Positions 13,011 through 24,544 of a stretch of DNA of 64,000 nucleotides are shown here, in pieces. The notes under the pieces are model-generated. The model had not been told where the DNA came from. It did no database searches and saw only the letters and a program-made list of their open reading frames with translations. The translations under genes and the position numbers were made by a program. Numbering within the stretch: position 1 is the stretch's first letter; each line of letters starts with the position of its first letter. This stretch comes from Cristatella mucedo (Eukaryota > Bryozoa > Phylactolaemata > Cristatellidae), in the NCBI GenBank assembly GCA_009760855.2, contig WPIO01000041.1, positions 2,302,501-2,366,500 on the forward strand, written 5' to 3'.

Positions 13011-13290
13011 AACCCGGGGAGCTCTGCGATCGGTCCACTTGTTTTTACAATGCATCCTATTTATATAATTTCTTCCTCTAGCCAATGTAATCGCCAAGCA
13101 CGATCTTTGCGTTAATTTATGGGCAGAAGTCATGCTGCAGTGCCTGTACGTGTGATCACTCCCTCTTCGACCCCAGTGCTTTGAACCCGCCCAGCCTTCC
13201 AGTATGTGACACTCTCTCCATTCCTTTGCTGCATGTATTGCTGACATTTGAACTTGTATAATAACTAACTTTATCAAATTGAATGATGAT
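13011..13290 (+). mobile_element. LINE family 1 RT fragment, very decayed
   Basis: The order CGGTCCACTT, then GCCAATGTAATCGCCAAGCA, then CCCAGCCTTCCAG, then TTGCTGCATGTATTG follows the RT region of the 34.4-kb copy in plus orientation. Stops and indels are dense, and the YADD region is not intact. Confidence 0.6.
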
Positions 13291-13299
13291 GCAATCGTA

Positions 13300-14110
13300 A
13301 ATTTGTATGCATTTCTATAGTGCCCTCAGCGAACTCAATATCTTTGTACGCACATTACATTTGCTGTAAAGGAAGCATGATCGAATGGTTAGTGGTAGCA
13401 TGCTCAATGCACAACGAGCATAGCAGGGTTAAGGGTGACATGCACAGGGTCAGCATGCTTACATGGTTAGTAGCAGCATATACAGTGTCAGTACTCACAA
13501 GCACACAAAGGACGAATCGCATGGACCCACTAAATTCTGAAATAAATAGATGCGATTTTAGTTTCTTAATTAATGTGATTAAGTCGGGGGATGTCGTGAC
13601 GCAAGTAAGGAGCGAGTTTCAAGCTTTAGAAGCAAGCGAACTAAAGGCATGATCTCCCGAGGTTCTGAGGTTCATAAGAAGTGTTGCTATGAGATTAGAT
13701 TCAGAAAAGCGGATGGTGCGTTTCGTAGCCTGGTGGGGAGTAGATCTTATAGGCAGGCTGGAGCCAGATTATAAAGGGACCTGTGAGTGACAGATTCTTA
13801 AAGTTAATGCACGCTTGACTGGGAGCCAGTGCAGGTCGGCGAGAAGTGGAGTAATGTGGCAACTGCGAATCTCACGACAGACAAGCCTAGCTGCAGAGTT
13901 TTGCACCAGCTCTAAGCACCTGATTGCACATACCGTAGACCAGCAAGCAGTGAGTAACAGAACTCGAGAGGGAATGTCACAAATTCATGAATTAATTTAG
14001 ATGTGGTATCCCTGTCTAATCAAGCCCGAATTTTAAGAATATTATGCAGCTGAACGTAAGCAGACCTGATGTTGAGCTGATGTGGTCGTATAACGGACAC
14101 GTGGAGTCAT
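13300..14110 (-). mobile_element. LINE family 1, 3'UTR plus RT C-terminus, decayed
   Basis: The minus-strand terminus is at 13315-13380. The GACATGCACAGGGTCAGCAT block is near 13438. RT C-terminal sequence (plus-strand AGGTCGGCGAGAAGTGGAGT) is near 13833, continuing to about 14100. With the plus-strand piece before it, two copies face each other tail to tail. Confidence 0.68.
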
Positions 14111-15689
14111 AGAAAATGAATGTGCGTACAATGTAGGCAAAATGTAACATCCCAAGATAGTAATGTCTAGATTAAGAACTCACACGATTAGAGTGGCAGT
14201 AGTCTGTGATTCGCTCAAGTACACGTTTTAGCTGTACAGGTCGGTTAGTGCCCTGGTCTGACTTACTAAGCTTTGCGATGCAAGCCGCCAGCAGAACTTT
14301 GGCTCAGTACTTTATAACTTATCGAGCAGCAAGTGCTTCGAGCGACTGGCGATCTTTTTAAAGTGCTCAAAGCAGAAGCACATCGGCGGTCACGTGGTGC
14401 CCGTCTGTCTTCAAGGCTTTAGTTTCGCCTTGTATGCAAGCAGCATGAAGGCTGCACTCCCACGCAGGAGTTCAAGAGTTCAAAGCGACTCGCACCATGT
14501 TACCTACGCTCGCTAATTTCCCCGTTCATCGAATGGAAGACTGCCGCTGTCTTTAAGAATAAACAGGAGCTGGCAGCGACGCAAGAGAGTCCTTTAACAT
14601 GGTCTCTCGGCGAGCGCGAGATCTCTCGCGGCGGTGGTGGCCCGGGGCGAGCGGGCGCTGCCGGCGTAGTGGGTTAAGCCACGTGGTTAGGCCACGTGGT
14701 AGTTTCGCTGCCCGCCAGGCCAGCCGCGCCCGCGGCGATGCAGACAACGACGCCTCATCTCGGCCGATGTCACGAAGAGAAAGAGAAGCGCGAAGCAAAA
14801 CGTGGAGCGTTCGCTGAATTCGCCAAATTTGCTAAATTCGCCCTTTCAGCGTCGCTTCGAGTGCAGTCTCAGTGTGGCAACGCGCCGTCGTGTCCAACGA
14901 AAATAGCTACCCGAAATAGATGAGGGTCCCTCGGCCGGCCGGAGACTCCAGAACTGTCGAGTGCGGCCTCCACCATTCAGGCATTCGACTCGACGTTCGT
15001 ACAAAGCGCTTCCCTGCGCGAGACGACCTTAGGGTCGCCACAGCGTCGTCGCTCATTCTTTCAGGCTGGCATCTCGTAGGCGAGATCGAATCTAAGCTCG
15101 GAGGATCTTCGCGAAACTGGAAGGCGTTACTCGTAGAGAAGCAGCTGTTGGCACGTAGCACGATCAATTCAGAAATTTAGAATCGTGGCTCATCGGCTGC
15201 TTTCAATCGGCTGCTTATCAGGAAACTTCCCAACCTACGCCTGCTGAGCAAGGTATACTGTAGCGAAAACTCACGCTTAAGGGATAGAAATGATGACTGA
15301 TTCATTTTCATGAGCACGAAATACTGGCTACCGCTGGAGTCCTTCATCTTGAATCATGAAAATCTGCGGTCGTCCAGCAGCAAGGTTGACATGGTAATGG
15401 GCGACACAGCCGTCTGGGGCGAGCCTAACCCGGCGGGTAGCATTGACTCGTCAAACCTTCGCACTAATGAGTAGCAATTCGTGCAGGTATGAAAACGAAG
15501 CGCTGCACTAATAAGCTTGAACACACTTAACCGAGTCGCGCAGTAAACGACACCAAAATGCTGAGCAAAATACCCCCGACCTGCATGCTCGCTCGCCTGT
15601 ACTTCGCCGTAACCTGTCGCCCTTCCATCAGCAGCTGTACACTTTCTTTCACCATCCTTAATCCCTCCCATGCTTCATCCCTCTCGTCT
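14111..15689. other. Unassigned, with GC-rich part 14.59-15.06 kb
   Basis: No exon is recognised. GC content rises at 14590-15060, where TTCGCTGAATTCGCCAAATT-type short repeats and many CpGs occur. Frames of 72-86 codons on both strands show no domain. Confidence 0.4.
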
Positions 15690-15733
15690 GTTCTCTCTCT
15701 CTCTTCTCTCTCTTTCTTTCTCTCTCTCTCTTC

Positions 15734-15766
<33 letters not shown>

Positions 15767-16010
15767 TCTCTTTCTATCTCTCTCTCCTCTCTTCTCTCTT
15801 TTTCTCTCTTTCCATCTCTCTCCTCTCTCTCTCTGTCTCTCTTTCTCTCTCTCTCCTCTCTCTCTTCTCTGTCTCTCTCTCCCCTCTCTCTCTCTTCTCT
15901 CTCCTCTCTCTCTTCTCTGTCTCTCTCTCCCCTCTCTCTCTCTTCTCTGTCTCTATTTTCTCTTCACTGTCTCTCCTCTCTGTGTCTATGTCTACCTCTC
16001 CATCCCTCCC
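15690..16010 (+). repeat. (CT)n-rich imperfect microsatellite
   Basis: CT-rich repeats with TCT/CCT variants occupy the interval. A short 12-bp tandem (ATCATCTCCTGC, three to four units) follows at about 16057-16096. Confidence 0.9.
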
Positions 16011-16099
16011 GGCAACCCATTCGGTCGCTGCCTCATTTCTTCTCTGCATCATCTCACATCATCTCCTGCATCATCTCCTGCATCATCTCCTGCATCGTT

Positions 16100-17310
16100 T
16101 CCTCGGCCTTTTTTCCCTCTCTCGCTCACATTTAATTTTCTCTCATTATCTTCATTGTATCTCTCACCCTCTCCCTTAGCTGACCCTGGCAGGCTCCGGG
16201 GGACCTTGAAGCGCCTATTGACGACAGCTGTCACGAGAAAGAAAGTGGCGGCAGAGGTGAAAAGTGACGCGCAGCTGCTGCTGGCTTCCGCTGGCACGCA
16301 CCTGTACAAATCGAGCTGTGGCACGCTTTGCCGTGCGGGAAGTCGGTCAAGCTTCGCGTGCCAGTGGCTTGCCACCTGCTCGGGCGCTGAGCCAGGCAGG
16401 ACTGCACACGTGCTGCTGCTGCTGTCGCACGACGACCTCTGTCCGATGTGCATCTAGATGTAGCGGCAACCGGTCCGAACCGTGGCCCCGGCGAAACGCT
16501 GGCACCCCCAATCGTTTATATTATGAAAGCTCGAGATCGTCAGCCGACACTGAACTACGGTAATTCCAAACCAGGCGACATAAAGTACGGTTACGAGCGA
16601 GTTAAAAAGCGCTACGGAGTTATGATTAATAAGTTGTGCGCCACATCAGGTGCTTTCGGATGTAAAATTCGACGGCTTAGAAGTATGCGGCTCGACGTAA
16701 AGGTCGTAGGCTTATCATTAAGCAATGGACATTTTTGGTTGCTGCCGTTCTATCCACTTCCATCAGCTCAGCATAGCGACTGGACTCACTCGTGCCCACC
16801 ACCCACTCGGCACCAGTATGTCGCTAAGCAAAAGCCCCAATAGGAACTGCTGTCAATGTCCACCAGAAGCCAATGAGTCGCGAGATTAAATTTTCCTTGC
16901 AAAATAGCGGCCGAAGCGATTCAGTGAGCAACAGCTAAACGTCTTCTCCGGTTACCCGGGCCAAAATGAATGCCACCACAAGTAGACGAGCTAGACAAAG
17001 ACGTAGCGATAAGCAGCCAGTCCCGCAATCTCTCTCTCTCTCTCTCTCTCTCTGCGTTTCAACATACTCTTTATGAGCTCGCTGTATTTTCGTCACTTCC
17101 AACTCCCTCTCCTCCTCACTTCCGATTCTCCCATCGCTCTCGATTTCCTCTTCCAGTATCTGTTAATCAATCGCTCCATTTTCCGATTCGCCCTCCATAT
17201 TAGACGAGTAATTTGCCGGGCCAATCGTTAAGCGATATTCAACATGCATTCAGCGCATTCAGCAATCCCATTCAGCGAATTACTGCAGCGCGGCTCAGGC
17301 TTGGAACCAA
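16100..17310. other. Unassigned, downstream flank of BMP2/4 gene
   Basis: No gene is recognised. A short (CT)n lies at 17029-17055. Several 70-130-codon frames overlap on both strands without motifs. Confidence 0.4.
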
Positions 17311-17316
17311 TTTATT
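17311..17316 (-). terminator. Possible poly(A) signal for BMP2/4
   Basis: The minus strand reads AATAAA here, about 590 bases after the BMP2/4 stop codon. It is the first canonical hexamer I noticed downstream. No 3' end data exist, so this is only a candidate. Confidence 0.3.
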
Positions 17317-17908
17317 AAATAGCGCCCTCACCGAGCACTTTCCATCAAGAAAATAAATACTTAAATACTCATGCTAAGCGCCCAGGAAGACGGGCTTACA
17401 GTTCCTATAAAATGGTATGCACGACCGTCGTCTGCCAAGCATTCAAGGAGTGAGCGAGAGAGTTGCAGAGGACGCCGCCGCCGCCACAAAGCTGGCTTCT
17501 CTCGCGAGGCTCGCTACCCCAGACTGGCTTCTCTCTGGCTAGGCAAGAGCGTCAAGCGGCCACCAACCAGACTGGCGCCGGGTGCGGCACCGACGCCCGC
17601 CGCCACCCGGAGGCGGCGGCGCCGCTCTCGAGCTGCTATCGCTCGGCGGCTTCGCGGCAGCATGCCGACCAGCGGCTCGGCCGTCGCTAGAGGGCGCCGG
17701 GGCGGAGCGGCTGTCAGGTGCCTGCCGGCCGGCCACCGAGCGAAACTGACTAGCACCGCGACGACAGGACGGGCTGCTCGCTGCTGCAGAATCGTCGCCG
17801 GACCGGACCGGACCGGGCCGGGCCGGGCGACTGGTGGCTCTCGGCTCGGCGCTAGGCCGAGAGCCTCCCGGGGCCAGCGGGGGGGGGGAGGGGGCCGGCG
17901 GCAAGCTA

Positions 17909-18894
17909 CTACCGGCAGCCGCAGCCCTCGACGACCATTTCCTGGTAGTTCTTGAGCACCACCTTCTGGTTCTCGTCCAGGTAGAGCATCGAGATGGGAC
18001 TGAGCTCGGTCGGCACGCAGCACGCTCGCGGTGCCGCCTCCGGATCGACAGCGTTGACCAGCGTCTGCACGATGGCATGGTTGGTCGTGTTGAGGTGATC
18101 GGCCAGCGGAAACAGGCACTCGCCCTGACAGTAGTAGGCTTCGTAGCCGAGCGGCGCCACGATCCAGTCCTTCCAGCCCACGTCGCTAAAGTCGACCCAG
18201 AGCTTGTGCCGCTTGCACGCGTCCGGTCGCCCGCCGGCGCGGGCGCCGCCGAGGCTAGCCGGTCGCGACCGGAGCTTTCGCTGGCCTGGCGAGGCCGCCG
18301 CAGAGCGCCTCGTCCTGCGTCCGTCGCCGCCGCCGTGCTGCGGATCGTGCGAGTAGACGAGCAGCAGCGGCCTCGTGTCCGTCCACTCGCCGGCGGCGAC
18401 CGTCGCCTCACGGCGCAGGCGCACGCCTGGCGCTGCTGCCCCTGCGGTGTGAACGTCGCCGTCGCCGCCGCCGCCGGTCGAGGCGGCGCTCACGCGAAGG
18501 CGTACGACACCCCGAGCTGCCGGAGTCTGCTGCAGCAGGCTTCGCTGCACCGCCGGCGTGACGTCGAGCGTCTCCCAGTTCCACGTGCAGTCGCCGCCAC
18601 CCGAGCGCCGCCGCCGCCGAGTGTCTAGCAGGTGCACGACCTCGTCTCGTCCGCCTCGCTTCCGCGTCACAACGTCGTACACGTCCAAGCGCTGGGCGTC
18701 GGCAGCGCCGGAGAGCGCGGAGGAGGAGGAGGAGGAGGAGGAGGAGGAGGAGGAGGGGCAGCTCTCTCGGTACAGGCGCAGCTCGGCACTCCGAACCATC
18801 TCGTCGGCCGACCAGCTGCTCAGGTTGAAGTAGAGATCAATACCGGCGGCGGCGGCGCCCCAGACGCCGCTGCGACGGCGCTCGTCTTTCGTAC
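17909..18894 (-). CDS. BMP2/4: BMP2/4-type TGF-beta ligand, last coding exon
   Basis: This exon encodes the C-terminal 327 residues of a secreted BMP2/4 (Dpp-class) morphogen that signals through type I/II Ser/Thr kinase receptors. Seen in order: prodomain strand [15 protein letters not shown] with an N-glycosylation site; a 12-Ser tract (18717-18757 is GAG repeat on plus); the LDVYDVV and [10 protein letters not shown] prodomain motifs; furin-type sites RTRR and RKLR at about residues 342-345 and 354-357; and a mature domain of about 131 residues. All seven knot cysteines are present: CKRH, YYC, GEC, ACC and the terminal [20 protein letters not shown] and [10 protein letters not shown] are BMP2/4 hallmarks. 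Tandem TAG stops follow. Acceptor CTGCAG|GTACG leaves phase 1, matching the upstream exon. Large antisense frames here are shadows. Confidence 0.96.
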
Positions 18895-19317
18895 CTGCAG
18901 CGGCAATTACGTAACTCGTCAGAGGCGCGCAGGCTCGGCGGGCGAACGCGGCGGCAGCTCGCCGCGAGCGTCGAGGCGAGCGGTTAGGGATGGGGTGGGG
19001 GCGCTGTGGGGGGGGGACAGAGAGAGAGGGTGGATGTCTGCAAGCGAGCCGGTCTTCTAGCGTGAGAGCAACCGGCGTCCGCAGCAACAGGAAAGCGCGA
19101 TCGCTGCTGCCGCCGAGTGGGCGCCGATGCCGTTATGGCTCAGCGGCGGCGGCGTCGGCGGCCGCAGCTCTTGCTGCCGCCGCCGCCGCCCGCTCCTGTA
19201 ACCCTCGCGCACCGACCAGCCGCCTCGAATCTGTAACTTTTCATGCCCTACTCCCCCTCACCTTGCGGTCTCCATTCACAAACACCGCCAGCCGCGAGCT
19301 CGAATGACTTGACGACC

Positions 19318-19319
<2 letters not shown>

Positions 19320-19391
<72 letters not shown>
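19320..19391 (+). repeat. (GA)n microsatellite in BMP2/4 intron
   Basis: A pure GA dinucleotide run of about 36 units; on the transcribed (minus) strand it reads CT. Confidence 0.97.
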
Positions 19392-19392
<1 letters not shown>

Positions 19393-19689
19393 CAGCGTTC
19401 GCGAACCGCAGCTGGTTAATAATAGCCCTATTGTCGGCTCTATCCGGATCTCAACGGCGTTCTTGAGCAGAGTGCCGTACTTGCTAATATCCCGCCGCTA
19501 TCAGCGAGTCGCCGCCGCGCGGGGCCAGCCGGACAGGCAGCTCTGGCCGGGCTGAGACAACGGAGCCTCGTACCGCAGCAGCGGCCGTACGTAACCGCAG
19601 GCTCGGCAACTGGCTGCTTAGTCCGACCCCAATCCCTTTATTCAAAGGATTCCCGAGTACTCTCTTTTCTCCTCCTCCTCCTCCTCACA

Positions 19690-19740
<51 letters not shown>

Positions 19741-20061
19741 TCTCTCTCTCCCGCTCTCCCTCTGGTTCTCTCGCTCTTCTCTCGCTCTCCCTTTTTCTTC
19801 GGCCGTTCTATCCGTCGCTAGCTCTGCGGTATGGGAGTGCACGGCCAGCACGTGACCCATGGATACGTGATTTGTGGTCCCCAAAAACGAAGGAGAAGCT
19901 CGGGTAGAAAGTTCGAGTGAGTCACACCTGCGTTCTAAGAAACTGTGCAAAAGAGACGACCTTAGAGAAAACCTAGGAGAAAACCTGCACCGAAGGAGCA
20001 AACCCCACTTCTGTTAAGCAATGGATCCCGGAGTAGTCTCCATTTCTCTTTCCTTTTCTTC

Positions 20062-20063
<2 letters not shown>

Positions 20064-20115
<52 letters not shown>

Positions 20116-20235
20116 GTCTCTCTCTGTCTCTCTCTGTCTCTCTCTGTCTCTCTCTGTCTCTCTCTGTCTCTCTCTGCCTTCTCTCTCTCTGCCCTCTCTC
20201 TCTCTCTCTGCTCTCTCCTCTCTATCTCTCTCCTA
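20064..20235 (+). repeat. (CT)n and 10-bp TCTCTGTCTC tandem repeat in BMP2/4 intron
   Basis: A CT run changes near 20101 into about seven copies of the decamer TCTCTGTCTC, then degenerates. On the coding strand it is a purine tract close to the splice donor at 20356. Confidence 0.95.
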
Positions 20236-20356
20236 CCTCCTCTACCTTTTCTCTCTCTGTTTACTCTCTCCCCCTCCCCTCTGCCTATCTCCACCTCCAT
20301 ATCTTCCTCTCCTCTTCGTTCTCCTCTCGCCTTTCGCTCGAACACTAGTTACTCAC

Positions 20357-20801
20357 CGAGGTGCATGTAGCTGCGGACCGTGTTGGCGTCGCGTGAAAAT
20401 GGACGCCGGAAGTGCAGCGTCGCCCCCTCGTCGCCGCTTTCGCGACGCCTGCCGTAGAGCTGGCGCATGTAGTCGGGCACTTTTATCGTTTCGCCGTCCA
20501 CTCGCGGAACCTCCTTCAGTCCGAGCACGCCAAGCAGCGCGCTCTGCAGGCGCTGCTGCGTAGCAGCGGCCGCCGCCTCGGCAGTAGCTCTCGCTGGGTC
20601 TGCCTCTGCGCTGCCGCCGCCGCGGCCGGCGCCGCTCGCCGCCGCCGACGGCAGCGCCGGCACGAGTAGTGCGACCGCAACGGCAGCGGCGAGCAGAAGC
20701 GGCCGAGCCGACGCGGGCGAGCGGTGGTGGCGCGGAGGCGACGCCGCCGCGACGGCGAAATTGGCCATGCCGGCGAACTGGTCGTCGCGTCTCGTCGTCA
20801 T
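20357..20801 (-). CDS. BMP2/4: BMP2/4-type TGF-beta ligand, first coding exon (signal peptide, N-terminal prodomain)
   Basis: Encodes 148 residues plus one base. An ATG at 20801 starts MTTRRDDQF; a second in-frame ATG at 20768 has a better context (GGCATGG) and could be the real start, giving 465 instead of 476 residues. A hydrophobic segment LLLAAAVAVALLVPALP is the probable secretion signal. The prodomain motif LLGVLGLKEVPRVDG is followed by IKVPDYMRQLYGRR and ANTVRSYMHLG, as in BMP2/4 prodomains. Poly-Ala/Gly stretches make the proprotein longer than the usual ~400 residues. It ends in a GT donor at 20356. Confidence 0.9.
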
Positions 20802-20806
20802 CTGTA

Positions 20807-20850
20807 CCTGTGCGAGGGAACACGAGCCGCCCGCGCGCTTAGCCGGTTAG
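20807..20850 (-). other. BMP2/4: Possible splice acceptor just 5' of the BMP2/4 start codon
   Basis: The minus strand has a GGCTAAC branch-like motif, TTCCCTCGCACAG, and then GTACAG immediately before the ATG at 20801. BMP2/4 genes commonly have a 5' noncoding exon, so a leader exon farther upstream (above 20.85 kb) is plausible. No donor could be chosen. Confidence 0.35.
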
Positions 20851-22684
20851 CCTCACAAAAGACGTGCGGGCGGCGGCGGCGGCGGCGCATAGCGGGAGGA
20901 TGCGCGCACGTCGCGTCCTGTCGGTCGGACGGTGGGCGGCGCGGCGGCGGCGGAATGAGCGTCAGTGCCAGCCCTATATTCAACTAGCCGAAAACAGGCT
21001 CGGGCACATGGCTACCCTTGACCGACCGAGAGCTCGCTCGCTGTCAAAGCGCGCGTCAACAGCTTGAGCAGGTGCGCACCGCTGGCGCTAGCCGCTGAAG
21101 CTCCACCGCTAAGCCTTCCCGCCGCTGCCGCCGGCTTTCGCGGGCACCCCGACGGCTAGCGAAATGAAAGCCTGCCGTGAGGCGGTCGACGCCGTAGCGG
21201 CGGCGGCGGCGGCGGCGGCGGCGGCTGATGCTCGCACCGCCGCCGCTACGGCGGGGGTCGCCGTCTCGAGTTCGTCAGATGGCGCAGCGAGACGCCCCGC
21301 TGCTTTGAGCGCCGAGAACTTGAGACGTCCTCTATCGCCGCTGCCCGCTCGACGCCGCTGCACTGCGCGTCCGGTCGCCATACCACATCCGCTAGACCGC
21401 AAAGAGCGCGCCGCGGCCGCGGCGCGCTCGAAAGGGGAAGGAAGATGCGGCGGCGGCGCCTCGCGGCAGCGAGAGCTGAGCCGCAGTCACGTGGCACGAC
21501 TCCTGCGTCGAGGCCGCCGCCGCTCGCCCGTCGGCCTAACGCAGCCGCGAGTGTAGCCCGAGCGGAGCTGCTGCTTTCACTTTGAGCCGCCCGAATAAAT
21601 CGCCCTCATTCTCCGCCCACGCCGCCGTCTTCTCGTTTGGCGACTTGTTGGCCGCGCCGAGCACCTCGCTCTCGCCGGAAGCCGGGCCGCCCACGCTGCT
21701 GCTGCTGCTGCCGCTCACTCCCGAGAAGCCGACGCCGGCACGCTGTCGCCGTTACGGTGGTAGAGGCGGGAAGCTGGGTGGGTGTAGGGGAAGCAGAGCC
21801 CTGAGCATGCCATCCACGACCGCCGCTTAAACTGCTCCATCTCCCCCCCCCCTCGCTGGCTGCACCTACTTGCGCTTAGTGGGCGCAGGCGCACTAGGCA
21901 GAGGACTAGGCGGGGCCACGAGCTAGCGCTCCGATCTTCGCCGAGAAAGCAGCATTGGCTATCAAGCCGAGCGAGTCGGGTACTGCCGGTAGCCTCCGCC
22001 GTTAGACACTTCGCCGATGAAACGTCGAAGTGATGGCCCCTTTAAAACCCCACCCACCCCTGACTCCGCAAAGGCCCAGCCCAGCCGGTCGTTCTGCGGC
22101 GCGCTTCCGGCAATAATGTGCCTGCGGAACATTCCCGAAGGCGTCGACGAGGCATCGTTGAAGCGGTGGCGCCGCCGCAGAGTGCGCAAGTGCAGTTCGC
22201 CGCGCTGTCGCGAGACTCGCTGCCGCCGCCGCAGCGGCTGGGTTCGGAGCCGACCGCTCTGCGGTGACTATAAAGGCGGCGACGATAGCCAGGGCCGAAC
22301 TGCCGCACGCGGGGCGTCGCGCGAGCGGAGAACGGCTCGGACCGGGCGGGGCCGGGCCAGGTCGGGTGAGGACGGCGGCTCGGGGACCGGCGTTCAGCGC
22401 CTCGCTAATTACCTGCGGGATAGCGGGCGCGCGCGCGCGGCCGCTCGAACGGCCGGCTCCCATCCAGGCCACGTCCTTCGTGCTGGCAGCAGACGCCGAG
22501 TAGGCTCGGCTATCCTGCCGTACCGCGGCGCGTGCGTCCGACGCACGTCCGCTCAGCTCAGCACGCTCAATGTGCAGGCGTGCGGGTTTTTATGCGGCGC
22601 ATTTGTACCCGCAAGGCTACCCGGCAGGTCCGGCGCTGACCTACACGCACACTCACGGTAACAGAGGCGGCCTATGCCGGCGGC

Positions 22685-22708
22685 GCAGGGCCGCCGCGGC
22701 GGCCCTGC
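22685..22708. repeat. Perfect 24-bp GC palindrome with tandem partner
   Basis: GCAGGGCCGCCG is followed by its exact reverse complement. An overlapping partial second palindrome lies immediately after (to about 22730). The region can form a very stable hairpin. Confidence 0.8.
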
Positions 22709-22893
22709 GCCGCCGCGGCGGCCCTGCCGTCCAGCCCGCTCTCCTCCCATCTTGCCCCGGCGGCGGCGGCGGCATCCGGTAATCCGATAATTGACTTTCT
22801 GACCGCCGCTCTCGGAGCGACCGAGCCGCCACCGCCGCCGCCGCCCGCTCTGGACCGCCGACGGCGCTGCGCCGCGCCGCAGCGAGCAAGCGA

Positions 22894-22895
<2 letters not shown>

Positions 22896-22934
<39 letters not shown>
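22896..22934 (+). repeat. (GGC)n trinucleotide repeat
   Basis: About 13 GGC units sit in the CpG-rich domain. It reads poly-Ala, poly-Arg or poly-Gly depending on frame and has no evident coding role. Confidence 0.95.
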
Positions 22935-22936
<2 letters not shown>

Positions 22937-23076
22937 GCGCAGCGAGCGCCGCAAGCGAGCGCCGCAGAGCGATCGCATTGCTGAGATGGAATTTCACCGA
23001 AACCCAGATTACCTACAGCGGCGCGTTGGCGCCGAATGGTCAGAGGAACTTCTCTGACTTTCTCTACGACTCCCTC

Positions 23077-23082
<6 letters not shown>

Positions 23083-23147
<65 letters not shown>

Positions 23148-23427
23148 GCTCTCTTTCTCTCCCTCTCTTGCTCTCTCTCTCTCTCCCTCTCTTGCTCTCT
23201 CTCTCTCTCTCTTTTGCTCTCGCTTGCTCTCTCTCATTCTCTTGCTCTCTCTCTCTCTCTCTCTCTCTCTGCTCTATCTTACTCTCACGCTGGCTCACTT
23301 CCCATGCCTCTCGACCTACCTGTCTCTGGCTTGCCCTCGAGCGCTCAATGACTCACTCGGTCTCACCGTCACTCCCACTCACTCTCATGCGCATGCAAAA
23401 GTGGGTGCTGGCGCGAGCTCTCTCTCG

Positions 23428-23484
<57 letters not shown>

Positions 23485-23531
23485 TCTCTCTCTCTTGCTC
23501 TCTCTCTCTCTCTCTCTCTCTCTCGCTCTCT
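23083..23531 (+). repeat. (CT)n microsatellites, two blocks
   Basis: CT-rich runs at 23083-23272 and 23416-23531 are separated by about 140 bases of mixed sequence. Confidence 0.93.
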
Positions 23532-24443
23532 CATCCCTCGCCCGTCTGAGCGGTTCTACTCGCCGAGCGAGTTTCGTTTACTTCATTTCTCAGCGCCCGC
23601 CAGTTCGCCAGGCGCCGTCTCTGACGGAGCAGGCGGAGCATGGCGCTCATTCTCCGGCCGCCGCTTCGGGAGCCCGCTGCGGCGGCGGCCGCCGCCGCCA
23701 CACACCGCCCGCCCCAACGGTCGTCACAGCACGGGCGATGGGCGATGGTCTTCGGTTGCCAGTCTCTCAACTTGATCTTCGGCGGCGGCGGCGAGGCAGC
23801 AAGCTGCGGCGGCCCTGGTTGGCTCGGGTTGGCAAAGGTCGCTAACTCACCGGAGACGCTAGCCAGCTAGCAGCATCGACTGCGGCGGCGGCGGCAGGTC
23901 GCCGCCTATTGCAGCTCCCTTTGACGGCTGCTCCGACGATCCGTGGCGTTCGGCAAAAGCAGCGGTTTCTCCTTCTCTCGCGTTCGATTGCTGCGCCCGC
24001 GCTAGGCGGCGCCGGCACCGCCGTCTAGGCGTGGGGCGGCTGCGGCGGCGTCGACGCTGACGCAAACGGAGGACTGTCGTCGGACGCGCGTGCGCTCAGC
24101 TCGGCGTCTACTCACTCGCTGCTCACTCGGCGGCAGCAGCGCGCCGTCCTCTAATAAAGAGACGGCTTGGCAGTTCCGTCGACGAAGGCCCTCCCACTTC
24201 CGGCGCGAGCAAAGCGGTCCGCGCGGCTGCGGCTCAGCTTACGACGTGCAAACAAATTATTGTAGCCGCGGCCGCGGCGGAGGCGGAGGCAGCGGCGCAC
24301 TGCCGACGACGATCGGCGAGAGCTCGGCAGAGCTCGGCAGAGCTGACAGCGGTCGGCGGCGGCGCGAGAGGCTGCACGCGCTGAGATGGTCGCAGGGAAG
24401 TGAGCCGCCCGCTGGCGGCTCTACCCCCGGATACGTATACACA

Positions 24444-24507
24444 TCCATATACATATACATATACATATACATATATATACACACACATATATATATATGT
24501 ATATAAA

Positions 24508-24541
<34 letters not shown>
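24444..24541. repeat. (CATATA)n and (TA)n microsatellite
   Basis: CATATA repeats, a short ACACAC stretch and a pure TA run form an AT-rich island inside otherwise GC-rich DNA. Confidence 0.95.

Positions 24542-24544
<3 letters not shown>

Larger units (their letters stand above)
18895..20356 (-). other. BMP2/4: BMP2/4 phase-1 intron (1462 bp)
   Basis: The donor G|GTGAGT at 20356 and acceptor CTGCAG| at 18896-18895 join CTCG to GTACG, giving ...MHLGTKDE. The position in the prodomain, before the FNLSS motif, agrees with the intron known in vertebrate BMP2/BMP4 genes. The intron holds (GA)n at 19320-19391, CT runs at about 19668-19800 and CT/CTCTCTGTCT repeats at 20064-20235. Confidence 0.85.

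Noticed and set aside
17371-18833. Plus-strand frames of 194-264 codons across the BMP2/4 exon
   Set aside because: Antisense shadows of a GC-rich coding exon; the minus strand encodes the complete conserved ligand.
22672-23298. 208-codon minus frame rich in Arg-Glu repeats
   Set aside because: Produced by the CT microsatellite at 23.08-23.27 kb.
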